Part shown: one piece after another, positions 9,173 to 17,717 of the stretch
Layout: the number at the start of each line of letters is the position of its first letter
How positions within the stretch are numbered: position 1 is the first letter of the stretch
Position numbers and translations under genes: made by a program
Notes under the pieces: model-generated
What the model was told of the DNA's origin: nothing
The model's database searches: none
What the model saw: the letters and a program-made list of their open reading frames with translations, nothing else
Assembly: GCF_037997115.1 (NCBI RefSeq)
Contig: NZ_CP150484.1
Coordinates: 3,620,328 to 3,684,327, forward strand
Source of the DNA: Amycolatopsis coloradensis
Lineage (GTDB): Bacteria > Actinomycetota > Actinomycetes > Mycobacteriales > Pseudonocardiaceae
Direction of reading: 5' to 3'
DNA: 64,000 nucleotides

Positions 9173-10056
9173 TGGGGACGAGGCGGGTCACCACGCCGGT
9201 GCTCGAGATCGAGTACGAACACGCCGGTGACGCGGGTGGGCCGCCGGTGGTCCTGCTCCACGGCTTTCCGTACGACGTGCGGGCCTACGACGAGGTCGCC
9301 GCGCTCCTCGCGGCGGGCGGAGCCTCCGTGTACGTCCCGTATCTCCGTGGGTTCGGTGGGACGCGCTTCCTCGACGAGGCGGCACCCCGCTCCGGACAAC
9401 AGGCCGCCCTCGCGCAGGACCTGTTCGAGTTCATGGACGCCCTCGGGCTGGAGAAGGCCGTCGTCGCGGGATACGACTGGGGCGGCCGCGCGGCGTGCAT
9501 CGCGGCCGCGCTCCGGCCCGAGCGCGTGCGCGGGCTGGTCTCGGTGGACGGCTACAACGTCCAGAATCTCGCCTACGCCGGGGAACCCGCTCCGCCGGAG
9601 TGGGAACGCACGTACTGGTACCAGTTTTATTTCCACTCCGAGCGCGGACGGCGCGGGCTGGCGGAGAACCGCGACGAGCTGTGCGCCTTGTTGTGGCGCA
9701 CCTGGTCGCCGACCTGGACGGGCGCCGACGCGGCGTTCCCGGCCAGCGCCTCCAGCCTCCACAACCCGGACTTCGTCGACGTCGTCATCCACTCTTACCG
9801 GCACCGGTTCGGCCTGGCGGAAGGCGATCCGCGGTATCAGGCGCTCGAAGACCTGATCGCGAAGGAGCCGGCCATCACGGTGCCGACGGTCGTGCTGGAA
9901 AGCGGGGACGACGGTATCGGCGGCCCGAGCGCGGAGGGCGACCGCGAGTACTTCACCGGGTCGTATGAGCATCGCGTTCTGCCGGGGGTGGGCCACAACG
10001 TCCCGCAGGAAGCCCCTGAGGCGTTCGCGGCCGCTGTGGCGTCGCTGCTCGGGTGA
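9172..10056 (+). CDS. Alpha/beta hydrolase, epoxide-hydrolase-like
   Basis: 294 residues. VVLLHGFPYD gives the oxyanion region, GYDWGGRAA gives the nucleophile elbow with aspartate, and GVGHNVPQEAP gives the catalytic histidine. An aspartate nucleophile with a following tryptophan is typical of epoxide hydrolases and haloalkane dehalogenases. The cap region (WERTYWYQFYFHSERGRRGL) suits small hydrophobic substrates. It is soluble, has no signal peptide, and is coupled to the preceding gene by a 4-base overlap. Confidence 0.85.
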   Translation: MGTRRVTTPVLEIEYEHAGDAGGPPVVLLHGFPYDVRAYDEVAALLAAGGASVYVPYLRGFGGTRFLDEAAPRSGQQAALAQDLFEFMDALGLEKAVVAGYDWGGRAACIAAALRPERVRGLVSVDGYNVQNLAYAGEPAPPEWERTYWYQFYFHSERGRRGLAENRDELCALLWRTWSPTWTGADAAFPASASSLHNPDFVDVVIHSYRHRFGLAEGDPRYQALEDLIAKEPAITVPTVVLESGDDGIGGPSAEGDREYFTGSYEHRVLPGVGHNVPQEAPEAFAAAVASLLG

Positions 10057-10154
10057 GGACGATCACCCGTCCGTGCGCGTGACGAATCCCGATCTTCGTT
10101 TGTCCTTCGGACGTAAGGCGCACGATCCGGGCGCCACGGACGGAGGAGGACCCG

Positions 10155-10361
10155 ATGTCGTTGGGCGACAAGATCAGCAACAAGGCCGAGGAGTTCGGCG
10201 GTAAGGCCAAGGAGGCCGCCGGTGACGCCACCGGTAATGAGGAATTGCGCGCGGAAGGCCAGGCGGACCAGGCGAAGGCCGGTCTCAAGGGCGCGGTGGA
10301 AAACGTGAAGGACGCCGTCGGCGACGTGGCGGACAAGGTCCGCGACACCTTCAAGAAGTAG
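10155..10361 (+). CDS. CsbD-family stress protein
   Basis: 68 residues, highly charged and helical: repeats of the form KAEEFGGKAKEAAGD and ELRAEGQADQAKAGLKGAVE are the CsbD signature. GGAGGAG lies upstream of ATG 10155. CsbD-like proteins are abundant general-stress proteins of unknown biochemical role. A strong terminator follows directly. Confidence 0.85.
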   Translation: MSLGDKISNKAEEFGGKAKEAAGDATGNEELRAEGQADQAKAGLKGAVENVKDAVGDVADKVRDTFKK

Positions 10362-10370
10362 GTTTCCTTC

Positions 10371-10409
10371 CGGGCCGGGGCGGCGGATTTCCGCGCCCCG
10401 GCCCGTTTT
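10371..10409 (+). terminator. Intrinsic terminator after the CsbD gene
   Basis: A perfect 12-bp stem (10371-10382 with 10394-10405) is followed by TTTT. It sits between the convergent CsbD and P450 genes and may serve both strands. Confidence 0.85.
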
Positions 10410-11515
10410 CAGTCGTGAAGGACCACCGGCAGGCTCGTGAGCCGCGTTCCCTGGATACCGCCGAGGAACGTTTGCCGCAGTTCGCCGTAGGGCACCGCGA
10501 GCCGGGCTTCGGGGAACTCCGTGCGGAGAACCGTCGCGACCGCCCGCAGTTCGAGCTGCGCGAGCTGGGCGCCGACGCAGAAATGCGGGCCCGCGCCGAA
10601 GGTCAGGTCCGGGCCCGGTTTCCTGGCCGGGTCGGTGTTGATGCCCTGGATGTCGACGAGCACCGGGGCCCCGGCGGGGAGCCGGATCCCGGCGAGATCG
10701 ACCTCCGAGGTCGTGAATCGCCAGAGAGTGAACGGTGCTGGCGGGTGCGTCCGGAGGGTTTCCCGGACCAGGTGGCTTTCGGGGGTGGTGTCCCCGTCCA
10801 GGAGCCGCGAGACGAGGAAGCCGATCGAGGCGTCGGTGGTCAGCTGCCCGGCGAAGATCAACGCGAACAGGTGATACCGCAGGTCCTCTTCGGACGTCTC
10901 GGGCGGAAGGTTGTCGCGTAGTTCCGTCGCGAGTCCCTTTCGGTTCGGGGTCAGCCCCGCGGCGGCGAGGTCCGCGATCGCGGCGATGGCCTTGCCCTGG
11001 GCGCCCGGCCCGGGGTCGGACATGCGGCGGCACGCGTCGACGGCGGCGTCGAGCAGGTGGAGTGGGATACCGAGCAGGTCGAGCAGCACGGTGAGGGGGA
11101 AATGGGTGGAGAACCCGTCCATGAGGTCGACCGTGCCACCGCCGAGGTCCGTCAGCAGTGTTCGTGCGATCCGGTGGATCCGGTCGGATTGCGCCTGGAT
11201 CCGTTTGGCGCTCAGCAAAGGAGCGTGCGCTCGCCGCAGCAGGGCGTGGTCGGGGCCGTCCAGTGTGGTGAGGGACGGCTGTTCGGCGGCGGTTCGTTCG
11301 AGCCTGGTCCAGCCTTCGGGGGCGAGCGCGGGATCCTTCGCGAAGCGCGGGTCCGCCAAGACCTCACGGGCCGGCTGCTCCTCGGTCACGATCCACGCGC
11401 TTCCGCCCTCGGGGGCGGCCACTTCGACGAGGGGACCGGCGGCCCGCAGCGCGGGACGGACAGGGTCGGGTTCGGTGATGCCGCGGGTCGTCGCGGCGAA
11501 CGGATCGGGGAGCAC
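10409..11515 (-). CDS. Cytochrome P450
   Basis: 368 residues. The heme-binding loop FGAGPHFCVGAQLA holds the axial cysteine; the ExxR motif is ETLR; the I-helix is FAGQLTTDAS, the AGxxTT oxygen-activation motif in variant form. GTG 11515 is chosen because AAGGAG lies five bases before it; an upstream in-frame GTG at 11545 lies inside the operator palindrome. It is divergent from a MarR-type gene and shares an 88-base regulatory gap with it. The substrate is unknown; close coupling to MarR suggests induction by a small molecule. Confidence 0.92.
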   Translation of the reverse strand: MLPDPFAATTRGITEPDPVRPALRAAGPLVEVAAPEGGSAWIVTEEQPAREVLADPRFAKDPALAPEGWTRLERTAAEQPSLTTLDGPDHALLRRAHAPLLSAKRIQAQSDRIHRIARTLLTDLGGGTVDLMDGFSTHFPLTVLLDLLGIPLHLLDAAVDACRRMSDPGPGAQGKAIAAIADLAAAGLTPNRKGLATELRDNLPPETSEEDLRYHLFALIFAGQLTTDASIGFLVSRLLDGDTTPESHLVRETLRTHPPAPFTLWRFTTSEVDLAGIRLPAGAPVLVDIQGINTDPARKPGPDLTFGAGPHFCVGAQLAQLELRAVATVLRTEFPEARLAVPYGELRQTFLGGIQGTRLTSLPVVLHD

Positions 11516-11536
11516 AAAAACTCCTTCATGAGAAAG

Positions 11537-11555
11537 TATCTTCACGGTGAAGGTA
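11537..11555. promoter_or_regulatory. Palindromic operator between P450 and MarR genes
   Basis: TATCTTCAC-G-GTGAAGGTA is a 19-bp inverted repeat with 8 of 9 positions matched. It lies in the divergent promoter region of the P450 and MarR genes and has the size and symmetry of a MarR operator. Autoregulation and P450 repression are inferred. Confidence 0.65.
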
Positions 11556-11603
11556 TATTCGGGGCCGGTAGGTTGTCAAAGCGCACGGATCCGAGGAGGG
11601 GTG

Positions 11604-12071
11604 ATGGAGGACGACGTCGCGGCGCGGAGCGCGTCGCTGCTGGACGGCCTCCGGAGCTTCGGGGCGAACTACACCGAGTTCACCCGGCGTTTCGCGGATT
11701 GGCTCGGCCTGCACGCCACCGACACCGCCGCGCTGGTGGAGATCCTCTACGCCGAAGACACCGGATCGCCGTTGTCCCCGGCCCGGCTCGGCGAACGCAT
11801 CGCGCTGACCTCCGGCGCGACCACGAATCTGCTGAACCGGCTGGAAACCCTCGGCTACGTGGTGCGGACCAGGGAGAACAGCGACCGGCGGAGGGTGACC
11901 CTGCGCAGCGGCCCGGACATCCAGGGGCCCGCGCGTGAGTTCTTCGGCCCGTTCAGCGCCGGGCTCGCGGCGCTGGTGGCGGAGTACCCGGTGGAGGAGA
12001 TCGAACGGTTCGAGGCCTTCCTGCGGCAGCTGAAGTCCACAATGGACACCGTGCTCGAAGAACAGGGGTAG
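11604..12071 (+). CDS. MarR-family transcriptional regulator
   Basis: 155 residues. A winged helix-turn-helix at about 50-100 includes LSPARLGERIALTSGATTNLLNRLE and the wing RENSDRRRV, diagnostic of MarR. GAGGAGGGG precedes ATG 11604; the frame extends upstream, but those codons cross the operator. It is divergent from the P450 gene and likely represses it through the palindrome at 11537-11555. Confidence 0.9.
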   Translation: MEDDVAARSASLLDGLRSFGANYTEFTRRFADWLGLHATDTAALVEILYAEDTGSPLSPARLGERIALTSGATTNLLNRLETLGYVVRTRENSDRRRVTLRSGPDIQGPAREFFGPFSAGLAALVAEYPVEEIERFEAFLRQLKSTMDTVLEEQG

Positions 12072-12163
12072 CCCGGACCAGTCCGATCCGCTCTCGGCAC
12101 CGAATCCCTCCCGGACGCCACGGAACCGCGTAGCCGGGCGTCGGGTGAGGTGGAGGCGGCTTG

Positions 12164-12760
12164 ATGGTCGAGGGTGTGCGGACGAGTCCGCGCGGAAGCG
12201 GCGGCACCGGAGCGGTGCCTGCCGAGGCGAGTTTGATGGAACGGGTCGCGGCAGGTGACGAACAGGCGTTCGCCGACCTGTACGACGTCGTGGCCGGACC
12301 GGTGTGGGGAGTGGTGAACAGGGTCGTCCGCAACGGCACGTTCGCCGAGGAGGTCACCCAAGAGGTCCTGGTGGAGGTGTGGCGGACGGCCGCCCGGTTC
12401 AAACCGGGCAAGGGGAGCACGCTGGCCTGGGTGCTCACGATCGCGCACCGGCGGGCGGTGGACCGGGTGCGTTCGCATCAGGCCGCGCTCGACCGGGACG
12501 ATCGCGCGGGACGGCTCGACTTCCGCCGCCCGTTCGACGAGGTCGCCGAGTCGACGATCAGCAACCTGGAGCAGCAACGGGTGCGCCAGTGCCTGTCCGC
12601 GTTGACCGATCTGCAACGGGAATCGGTGGTGCTGGCCTACTACAACGGCTACACGTACCCGGAAGTCGCGGAAGTGCTCAAGACCGCGCCCGGCACGGTG
12701 AAGACCCGCATCCGCGACGGACTGATCCGGTTGCGTGACTGCTTGGGGGTCGGGCAATGA
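12164..12760 (+). CDS. sigK: ECF RNA polymerase sigma factor SigK
   Basis: 198 residues. Region 2 (FADLYDVVAGPVWGVV, then EEVTQEVLVEVWRTAARF) and region 4 (LTDLQRESVVLAYYNGYTYPEVAEVL, cut here for length in part) match the SigK/SigL group of actinobacterial ECF factors. ATG 12164 sits ten bases after GGAGG; TTG 12161 is also possible. It overlaps the RskA-type anti-sigma gene by four bases, the standard pairing in which membrane-bound RskA holds SigK inactive until released by proteolysis. Confidence 0.92.
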   Translation: MVEGVRTSPRGSGGTGAVPAEASLMERVAAGDEQAFADLYDVVAGPVWGVVNRVVRNGTFAEEVTQEVLVEVWRTAARFKPGKGSTLAWVLTIAHRRAVDRVRSHQAALDRDDRAGRLDFRRPFDEVAESTISNLEQQRVRQCLSALTDLQRESVVLAYYNGYTYPEVAEVLKTAPGTVKTRIRDGLIRLRDCLGVGQ

Positions 12761-13473
12761 CGGCCGAGCTGCACACGCTGACCGGGGCCTACGCCGTGGA
12801 CGCCGTCCCGGAGGAAGAGGCCGCGGCCTTCAAACGGCACTTGCGGGGCTGCCCCGCCTGCCGCCAGGAGGTCCGGGAACTCCGCGAGGCCGCCGCGCGT
12901 CTGGGGGCAGCCCTCGCCACGCCACCACCGCCGAGGCTGCGGGAAGCGACGCTCGCGGAGGTCGCCCGCACCCGTCAGTGGCCTCCGCTGGTCGCTGTCG
13001 CGCGCCGAGGTGGGCCGGCGAAGACGAGGATCGCCCTCTGGGGTGCCGCGGCGGCCGCCGTCGGAGCGCTGGTGTTCAGCTTGGTCACCACGTCCACCGA
13101 CCCGGGAGCCGACCCCGCACAGCAACAGCTGGCTTCCGTGAACGCCGTGCTCACCGCGCCCGACGCCTCGACGGTCAAGGAGGGCGCCGAACGGGGGACC
13201 ACCACGGTCGTGACCTCGCGGAGCGAGGGCAAGATCGTCGTACTGGCCGGTGATCTCCCGCCCTTGGCGCCCGGAAAGGCGTATCAGGTCTGGCTCATCG
13301 GGGCGAGCGGCGTGCATTCCGCCGGGCTGCTGGCGCCGGACGGTCCACATCGGACCCGCCCGGTCCTCGTGGACCTGCCGGGCGGGATCGACCGCGTCGG
13401 CATCACCGCGGAACCCGCCGGAGGTTCGCCCGCCCCGACCGTTCCGGCGGTGGTCATGGTGGACCTGGTCTAG
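12757..13473 (+). CDS. rskA: RskA-family anti-sigma factor
   Basis: 238 residues. The cytoplasmic zinc-type anti-sigma domain has HLRGCPAC (His28, Cys32, Cys35). One membrane helix lies at about 88-110, and the extracytoplasmic RskA domain contains VVLAGDLPPLAPGKAYQVW and ends PTVPAVVMVDL. It is coupled to sigK by an ATGA overlap. By family knowledge it sequesters SigK and is destroyed by regulated intramembrane proteolysis. Confidence 0.92.
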   Translation: MTAELHTLTGAYAVDAVPEEEAAAFKRHLRGCPACRQEVRELREAAARLGAALATPPPPRLREATLAEVARTRQWPPLVAVARRGGPAKTRIALWGAAAAAVGALVFSLVTTSTDPGADPAQQQLASVNAVLTAPDASTVKEGAERGTTTVVTSRSEGKIVVLAGDLPPLAPGKAYQVWLIGASGVHSAGLLAPDGPHRTRPVLVDLPGGIDRVGITAEPAGGSPAPTVPAVVMVDLV

Positions 13474-14405
13474 CGTCCGGTCAACCGCTCGCAGGCCTGC
13501 CAGAGTTCCTGGCGCTGCGCGGCGGTTTCCCGGGTCTTGCCGAGATAGTGCGTCGGCCGCTGGACGCGGTCGTGCCAGAACATGCCGTTGTACCGGCCCG
13601 GTTCCTCGGCGGCGGCGAGCCAGACGAACGTGTCCGCGCCCTGCCCGGGGTCGCGCAGGATCCGCCGCGTCAGCTTCCGGAACGTCGGCAGGGAGGTCGC
13701 GACTCCGGGAGTGTCGGCCCAGCCGGGGTGCGCGCTGTGCACGGTGACCCCGGAGCCGTCCAGCCGGTCCGCCCAGAGCTCGGCGAGCACCACCTGCATC
13801 CGCTTGGTGCGCGCGTATCCGGCGGCGGGCTTGTACTCGTCCCGGCGGTATTGCAGGTCGTCGGCGCGCAACGGCTGACCGTACATGCCACCGGAGCTGA
13901 CCCAGATCACCCGCGCGCCCTCGCCGAATTTCGGGCGGAGCGACGCGGTCAGCAGATGAGGGCCGAGTACGTGCGTGGCGAGCATGAGTTCGTTGCCCTC
14001 GGCCGTCTCCGTGCGTTCCGCGGGCATGACCCCGGCGTTGTGCACCAGGATGTCGACCTCGCCGTCGAGGTCCTTGGCGTAGTCGCGTACGGACGACATC
14101 AGGCTGACATCGCACTGGTCGACGACGATCCGCGAGCCGGGCACGGCGCGCTCGATCTCGGCGCGGGCGGCGTCGCCGTCGCCGCGGATCGCGATCCGGA
14201 CGGTCGCCCCCAGCTTCGCCAACCCGATGGCCGTCGCCTTCCCCAACCCCGCTTTCGCGCCGGTCACCACGGCGACCTTGCCCGCGAGCGCGTCCGGCGC
14301 GGGATCCTCGGGCCACCAGTGCCGCCGCAGGAAGTGCCCGATGCTGCTGTACCCGAGCAGGGTCCGGTCGAGCACGGTGTCGGCGGCTCGGGTCACGGTG
14401 GACAT
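13470..14405 (-). CDS. Short-chain dehydrogenase/reductase
   Basis: 311 residues. The cofactor motif VVTGAKAGLGKATA (TGxxxGxG) lies near residue 50, NAG (LVHNAGVMP) follows, and the catalytic Ser-Tyr-Lys set appears as VSSGGMYG and YARTKR. The roughly 40-residue N-terminal extension and retinol-dehydrogenase-like sequence place it with SDRs acting on larger lipophilic alcohols. ATG 14405 follows GAGGAG and lies 11 bases after the RsbW-like gene, so they are probably cotranscribed. Its end overlaps rskA convergently by 4 bases. Confidence 0.88.
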   Translation of the reverse strand: MSTVTRAADTVLDRTLLGYSSIGHFLRRHWWPEDPAPDALAGKVAVVTGAKAGLGKATAIGLAKLGATVRIAIRGDGDAARAEIERAVPGSRIVVDQCDVSLMSSVRDYAKDLDGEVDILVHNAGVMPAERTETAEGNELMLATHVLGPHLLTASLRPKFGEGARVIWVSSGGMYGQPLRADDLQYRRDEYKPAAGYARTKRMQVVLAELWADRLDGSGVTVHSAHPGWADTPGVATSLPTFRKLTRRILRDPGQGADTFVWLAAAEEPGRYNGMFWHDRVQRPTHYLGKTRETAAQRQELWQACERLTGR

Positions 14406-14416
14406 GGGGGCGCTCC

Positions 14417-14848
14417 TCATCGATCGTGGGGGACCAGTGCCCACACCGACTTCCCGGTCCGCTCCGTTCGGAAACCCCAGTCGACGGCGAGCCGACCGAT
14501 CAGACGGAGCCCGTAATGCGCCGAAGCGGGGAAGGACCGCAAGCCTTCCAGATCCGGGCCGTCGTCGGAAACCTCGACCAGGAAGCCGCGAAGTTGCCGG
14601 ACGACGCGTAGTTCACCCGGCTCGTCCGCGTGCCGGTACGCGTTGCTCACCAGCTCGTCGACCACGAGCAGCAGCGCACCGAGCGGCTCGTCCGCGCCGC
14701 GCCCGAAGCCGATGCGGTCGACGACCACGGATCGGACATGGCGCAGATCGGGACGATTCCGCAGGTCGACCGTGACTTCCGCGGCGTCGGCCACCCGGCG
14801 GCACAGTCGCTCGAGTTCCGCTTCCAGCTCCGCCTGATCACCGTTCAC
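14417..14848 (-). CDS. RsbW-like ATP-binding protein (anti-sigma/serine kinase type)
   Basis: 143 residues from GTG 14848 with GGGAGCTGG upstream. It has the GHKL/HATPase N-box (LLLVVDELVSNAYRHA), then VEVSDDGPD for the G1 box and YGLRLIGRLAVDWG for G2, as in actinobacterial RsbW/SpoIIAB relatives. Such proteins bind anti-anti-sigma or sigma factors in stress control. It precedes the SDR gene on the same strand. Confidence 0.85.
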   Translation of the reverse strand: MNGDQAELEAELERLCRRVADAAEVTVDLRNRPDLRHVRSVVVDRIGFGRGADEPLGALLLVVDELVSNAYRHADEPGELRVVRQLRGFLVEVSDDGPDLEGLRSFPASAHYGLRLIGRLAVDWGFRTERTGKSVWALVPHDR

Positions 14849-14916
14849 CGCACCCAGCTCCCGTCGCCGAACACCTCTCGCGAGGTGTTCGGCGCCGACG
14901 GGGCCATGGACGGGTG

Positions 14917-15483
14917 TCACTGAATGCGGGAACCGGCTTTCGCGGTGAAGCGGAACTCGATGGTCATCGGAAGCTCGGTGAGATCCAGTGCCTGACGCAA
15001 GCGCGGCAGGCCCTCCTCGGTGATCCGCTCGCGGATGGCGGCCACATCGCCGTCCTGTTCGGCGCTCAGCACCACGGCAAGCACCGGCGCGTCCTGGGAA
15101 CCGCCGAGCGTCGCGTGCGCGGCGTGGACGCCGGGATAGGTCGCGACCTCCGCGGTGAACGGTTCCACCGCGGTGCTCGCGGCCAGCGCGGTCTGACCGG
15201 CCTCCTGGTCGAAGCGCCAGGTGTGGGACTTCGGTTTGCGGACGGGCTGCGCGATGAGCCAGCGCAGCGCCAGCAGGCCGACGACCACCGCGACGCCGGC
15301 GACGGCGTACCAGACCCATCCGGGCGGCATGGCGGTGCCGGGGACGAGGGTGGCGTCCGGATCGAGCAGCGGGATCCTGCCGAAATGGGTCCCGAGGGCG
15401 AACCCGCCGACGGCGAGCAGCACGAGCCCGATCAGCACCAGCAGGGTGCGGTTCAGCCGGGCGGGACGGTTGAGGTCGGTCAT
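14917..15483 (-). CDS. AmaP-like alkaline shock membrane anchor protein
   Basis: 188 residues with two membrane helices (about 11-32 and 57-78) and a cytoplasmic C-terminal domain. Layout and operon place it with AmaP-type proteins, which tether Asp23/Gls24 proteins to the membrane. It is the last gene of a five-gene leftward operon (17078 to 14917) and overlaps the preceding gene by four bases. Confidence 0.78.
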   Translation of the reverse strand: MTDLNRPARLNRTLLVLIGLVLLAVGGFALGTHFGRIPLLDPDATLVPGTAMPPGWVWYAVAGVAVVVGLLALRWLIAQPVRKPKSHTWRFDQEAGQTALAASTAVEPFTAEVATYPGVHAAHATLGGSQDAPVLAVVLSAEQDGDVAAIRERITEEGLPRLRQALDLTELPMTIEFRFTAKAGSRIQ

Positions 15484-16007
15484 GACGCGCTCCTCGTGGC
15501 CTTGACGCGGACCCGCACGGCCGGGACGGCGGCGGGGCCGATCTGGGAGAGGCGGTGCTCGATGGCAGCGCGGACGGCGTCGGCGAGTCCGGCGGTGTTC
15601 GTCCGCCCGGTGGTGACCACCGAGACGATCTTGTTCCGCTTGACCTTCAGTTTCGCCGCCGAGACACCATCCACAGTGGACGCCGCGGTGCGCAGCGTCG
15701 ACCGGTAACTGCGCCGGGAGGCCCCGGAGTCCGTGCCGCTTTCGAGAGGCAGCACGGTGGGCCGTCCCGGGACGATCGCGGCCACGAGAAGCAGCAAGCC
15801 GAGCAGCGCGACCACGCCGCCCGCGATCGCGGGCAGCGGATCACTCCACCGGGTGCCGTAGAGGGCGGACGCGACGGTGTCGTAGCTGATCCACGGTTTC
15901 TCGCCGATGATCGTCTGGACCGCGACGGTGGCGGCCAAAACGCATCCGGCGAGCACCACGAGGGCGACCAGCACGGCCGGGACACTGCGGCGGGGGCGCC
16001 GTTTCAT
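15480..16007 (-). CDS. DUF6286-type membrane protein of the Asp23 operon
   Basis: 175 residues with two membrane helices (about 10-32 and 58-80) and a basic C-terminal domain. This type commonly lies between Asp23 and AmaP genes in actinobacteria. Four-base overlaps join it to both neighbours. The function is unknown; a scaffold or anchor role in envelope stress is inferred from context. Confidence 0.75.
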   Translation of the reverse strand: MKRRPRRSVPAVLVALVVLAGCVLAATVAVQTIIGEKPWISYDTVASALYGTRWSDPLPAIAGGVVALLGLLLLVAAIVPGRPTVLPLESGTDSGASRRSYRSTLRTAASTVDGVSAAKLKVKRNKIVSVVTTGRTNTAGLADAVRAAIEHRLSQIGPAAVPAVRVRVKATRSAS

Positions 16008-16390
16008 CGGACCCTCCTCGTTTCGGTCTCCGTGGAATGCAGGGCCGTGACGGTGATGTCGACCCGCGTGACGGCCAGGCCCGAGAGCTCGCCGACGCGG
16101 CGGATCAGATGCTCTCGCGCGCTTTCGGTGGTGGCGCGCACGGAAAGCGGGTACTTCACCGAGAGCCGGACCTCCAACGTGGCCGTCGAGCCGGTGACGT
16201 GCGCGCTCACCTTGGCGCCCTGGCCGGGGTCTTCTCCGCCGACCGCGATCCCGAGCACCCGGGAGGCGGCGCCGCCGACGCCGTCGAGTTCGGTGATCGC
16301 CCGTGCGGCGATCCGCTCGACGGCGCCGTCGGCCACGGTCAGGGCGCCGCGCCCGTCCGTTCCGGGCGCGGCGGCGGTCATGGTCGTCAT
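16004..16390 (-). CDS. Asp23/Gls24-family envelope stress protein (copy 2)
   Basis: 128 residues. The core runs ADGAVERIAARAITELDGVGG, then a beta segment with VSAHVTGSTATLEVRLSVKY and a terminal VTRVDITVTAL, the conserved Asp23 fold. ATG 16390 gives MTTMTAAAPG. The family forms filaments or membrane-associated layers in cell-envelope stress. It is the second Asp23 copy in the operon; the first is at 16614-17078. Confidence 0.85.
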   Translation of the reverse strand: MTTMTAAAPGTDGRGALTVADGAVERIAARAITELDGVGGAASRVLGIAVGGEDPGQGAKVSAHVTGSTATLEVRLSVKYPLSVRATTESAREHLIRRVGELSGLAVTRVDITVTALHSTETETRRVR

Positions 16391-16395
16391 GGCGA

Positions 16396-16572
16396 TCAGC
16401 CCCTGTCGCGGCCCGCCAGGGCCGAAAGGTCGAGCTTGCCGTCGAGGAACCGGCCGACCAGCAGACCGAGGACGGCGAGCACGAGCACGACGAGGAAGGC
16501 GCCGAAGCCGCCGAACGCGCCGGCCACGCCGAGCACGAGACCGGTCAACAGGCCGAGATGGGTGGCGTTCAT
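16396..16572 (-). CDS. Small hydrophobic protein of the Asp23 operon (DUF2273-like)
   Basis: 58 residues starting MNATHLGLLTGLVLGVAGAF, almost entirely one or two membrane helices (about 8-48), with a short charged tail. AAGGAG lies before ATG 16572. Its place between two Asp23 genes matches the small DUF2273-like membrane proteins in such operons. Confidence 0.75.
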   Translation of the reverse strand: MNATHLGLLTGLVLGVAGAFGGFGAFLVVLVLAVLGLLVGRFLDGKLDLSALAGRDRG

Positions 16573-16613
16573 GAACGTTCTCCTTGTGGTCGGGCGCGAA
16601 CCGGCGCCGATGG

Positions 16614-17078
16614 TCACTGGACGCGGGTGGATTCGGTGCTTTCGTCGGTGTCGTCGTCACCAGGGATGTGCACGTCGGACACGTTGATGTTGACCTCGAC
16701 GACCTCGAGCCCGGTCATCTGCTCGACGGCGCCGATCACGTTGCGGCGCACCGATTTGGCGAGATCCGCGATCGCGACGCCGTATTCGACGACGATCTGC
16801 AGGTCGACCGCGGCCTGACGCTCGCCGACCTCGACGGAGACGCCCTGGCCCGCGGACGCGGTGGCACCGGGGATGCGCTCGCGCAGCGCGTTGAACGCCC
16901 GCACGGCGCCGCCGCCCAGCGCGTGGACACCGGTGATCTCGCGGGTCGCGAGGCCGGCGACCTTCTGCACGACGGTGTCGGCGATCGTGGTCACGCCCTG
17001 CGGGGAGACGAGCGCGCTGTTCTCGGCCGGGGCGGCGGAGTTCGAGTTCGGCTTGGCGGTGGTGGCGGTGTTCGTCAT
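16614..17078 (-). CDS. Asp23/Gls24-family envelope stress protein (copy 1)
   Basis: 154 residues. A Ser/Thr/Asn-rich N-terminus precedes the Asp23 core (TTIADTVVQKVAGLATREIT, then VDLQIVVEYGVAIADLAKSV and VVEVNINVSDVHI), with an acidic tail. ATG 17078 follows GAGGAG. It is the first gene of the leftward operon; regulation is probably from the gap beyond 17079. Confidence 0.88.
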   Translation of the reverse strand: MTNTATTAKPNSNSAAPAENSALVSPQGVTTIADTVVQKVAGLATREITGVHALGGGAVRAFNALRERIPGATASAGQGVSVEVGERQAAVDLQIVVEYGVAIADLAKSVRRNVIGAVEQMTGLEVVEVNINVSDVHIPGDDDTDESTESTRVQ

Positions 17079-17297
17079 CGCGATCTCCTCGGGTTCGGAT
17101 TCCGTTGCCTGCGGTGGAAGTTCTTCGCTTCCACACTCCATAGACCCAGCCGCGCGAAGATCGTCACGACCCGATCGTGTGGTCTGGATCTCACCGATCG
17201 TGGGTATGTCTTTCGGCCTGGTCCCGCGCGGTGACCAAAGTGGACGAACCGGAGCGCGGGGCGGCGCTGACGTCGTTCCTGCGACGCGACCCGGCCG

Positions 17298-17700
17298 GAG
17301 CCGCTCGGCACACTCGTCGCCGGCGGCCCCGGGCAGTCCGGCGTCGCCATGGTCAAGGACGTCGCGGGTACGTGGCCGGCCGCGGTCCGGAACGGTTCGA
17401 CCTGGTCGGCTTCGATCACGGGGGATCGGCGGCAGCGAACCGCGGCTGCGCTGCGACACGGAGAGCGAGCCCACTTCGGAGGCGCCCGAGGGGCCGCCGC
17501 TGATCGGCGCGGAGGTCCCCGGCACGCGGATCGGGCAGCTTTACGCCGACCGGTTCACGAAGAAGATCCGCGTCATGGTGCTCGACGGCGTCGACAACAC
17601 CTATCTCGATTGGCGTGCCGACACCGTCGAACAAGCGAAGGGGGTAGAAGACCCCCTGCTCACCCATGCGAAACAGTGCGCCACCAGGACCGGCAAGCCA
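17298..17700 (+). pseudogene. Remnant of a secreted alpha/beta hydrolase (tripeptidyl-peptidase type)
   Basis: Three frames must be joined to read the family: EPLGTLVAGGPGQSGVAMVKD (first 19 residues diagnostic of the oxyanion GGPG region), then ERFDLVGFDHGG after a shift near 17395, then GIGGSEPRLRC after a second shift near 17424, and LYADRFTKKIRVMVLDGVDN in that last frame. These blocks occur in order in actinomycete tripeptidyl aminopeptidase-like hydrolases, but the region holding the nucleophile serine is missing. It is therefore a frameshifted, internally deleted remnant. Confidence 0.75.
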
Positions 17701-17717
17701 TGCCCTGGCCGGGACGA

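Noticed and set aside
12649..14316. A 555-codon leftward frame
   Set aside because: It crosses sigK, rskA and the SDR gene in a different frame and is low complexity.
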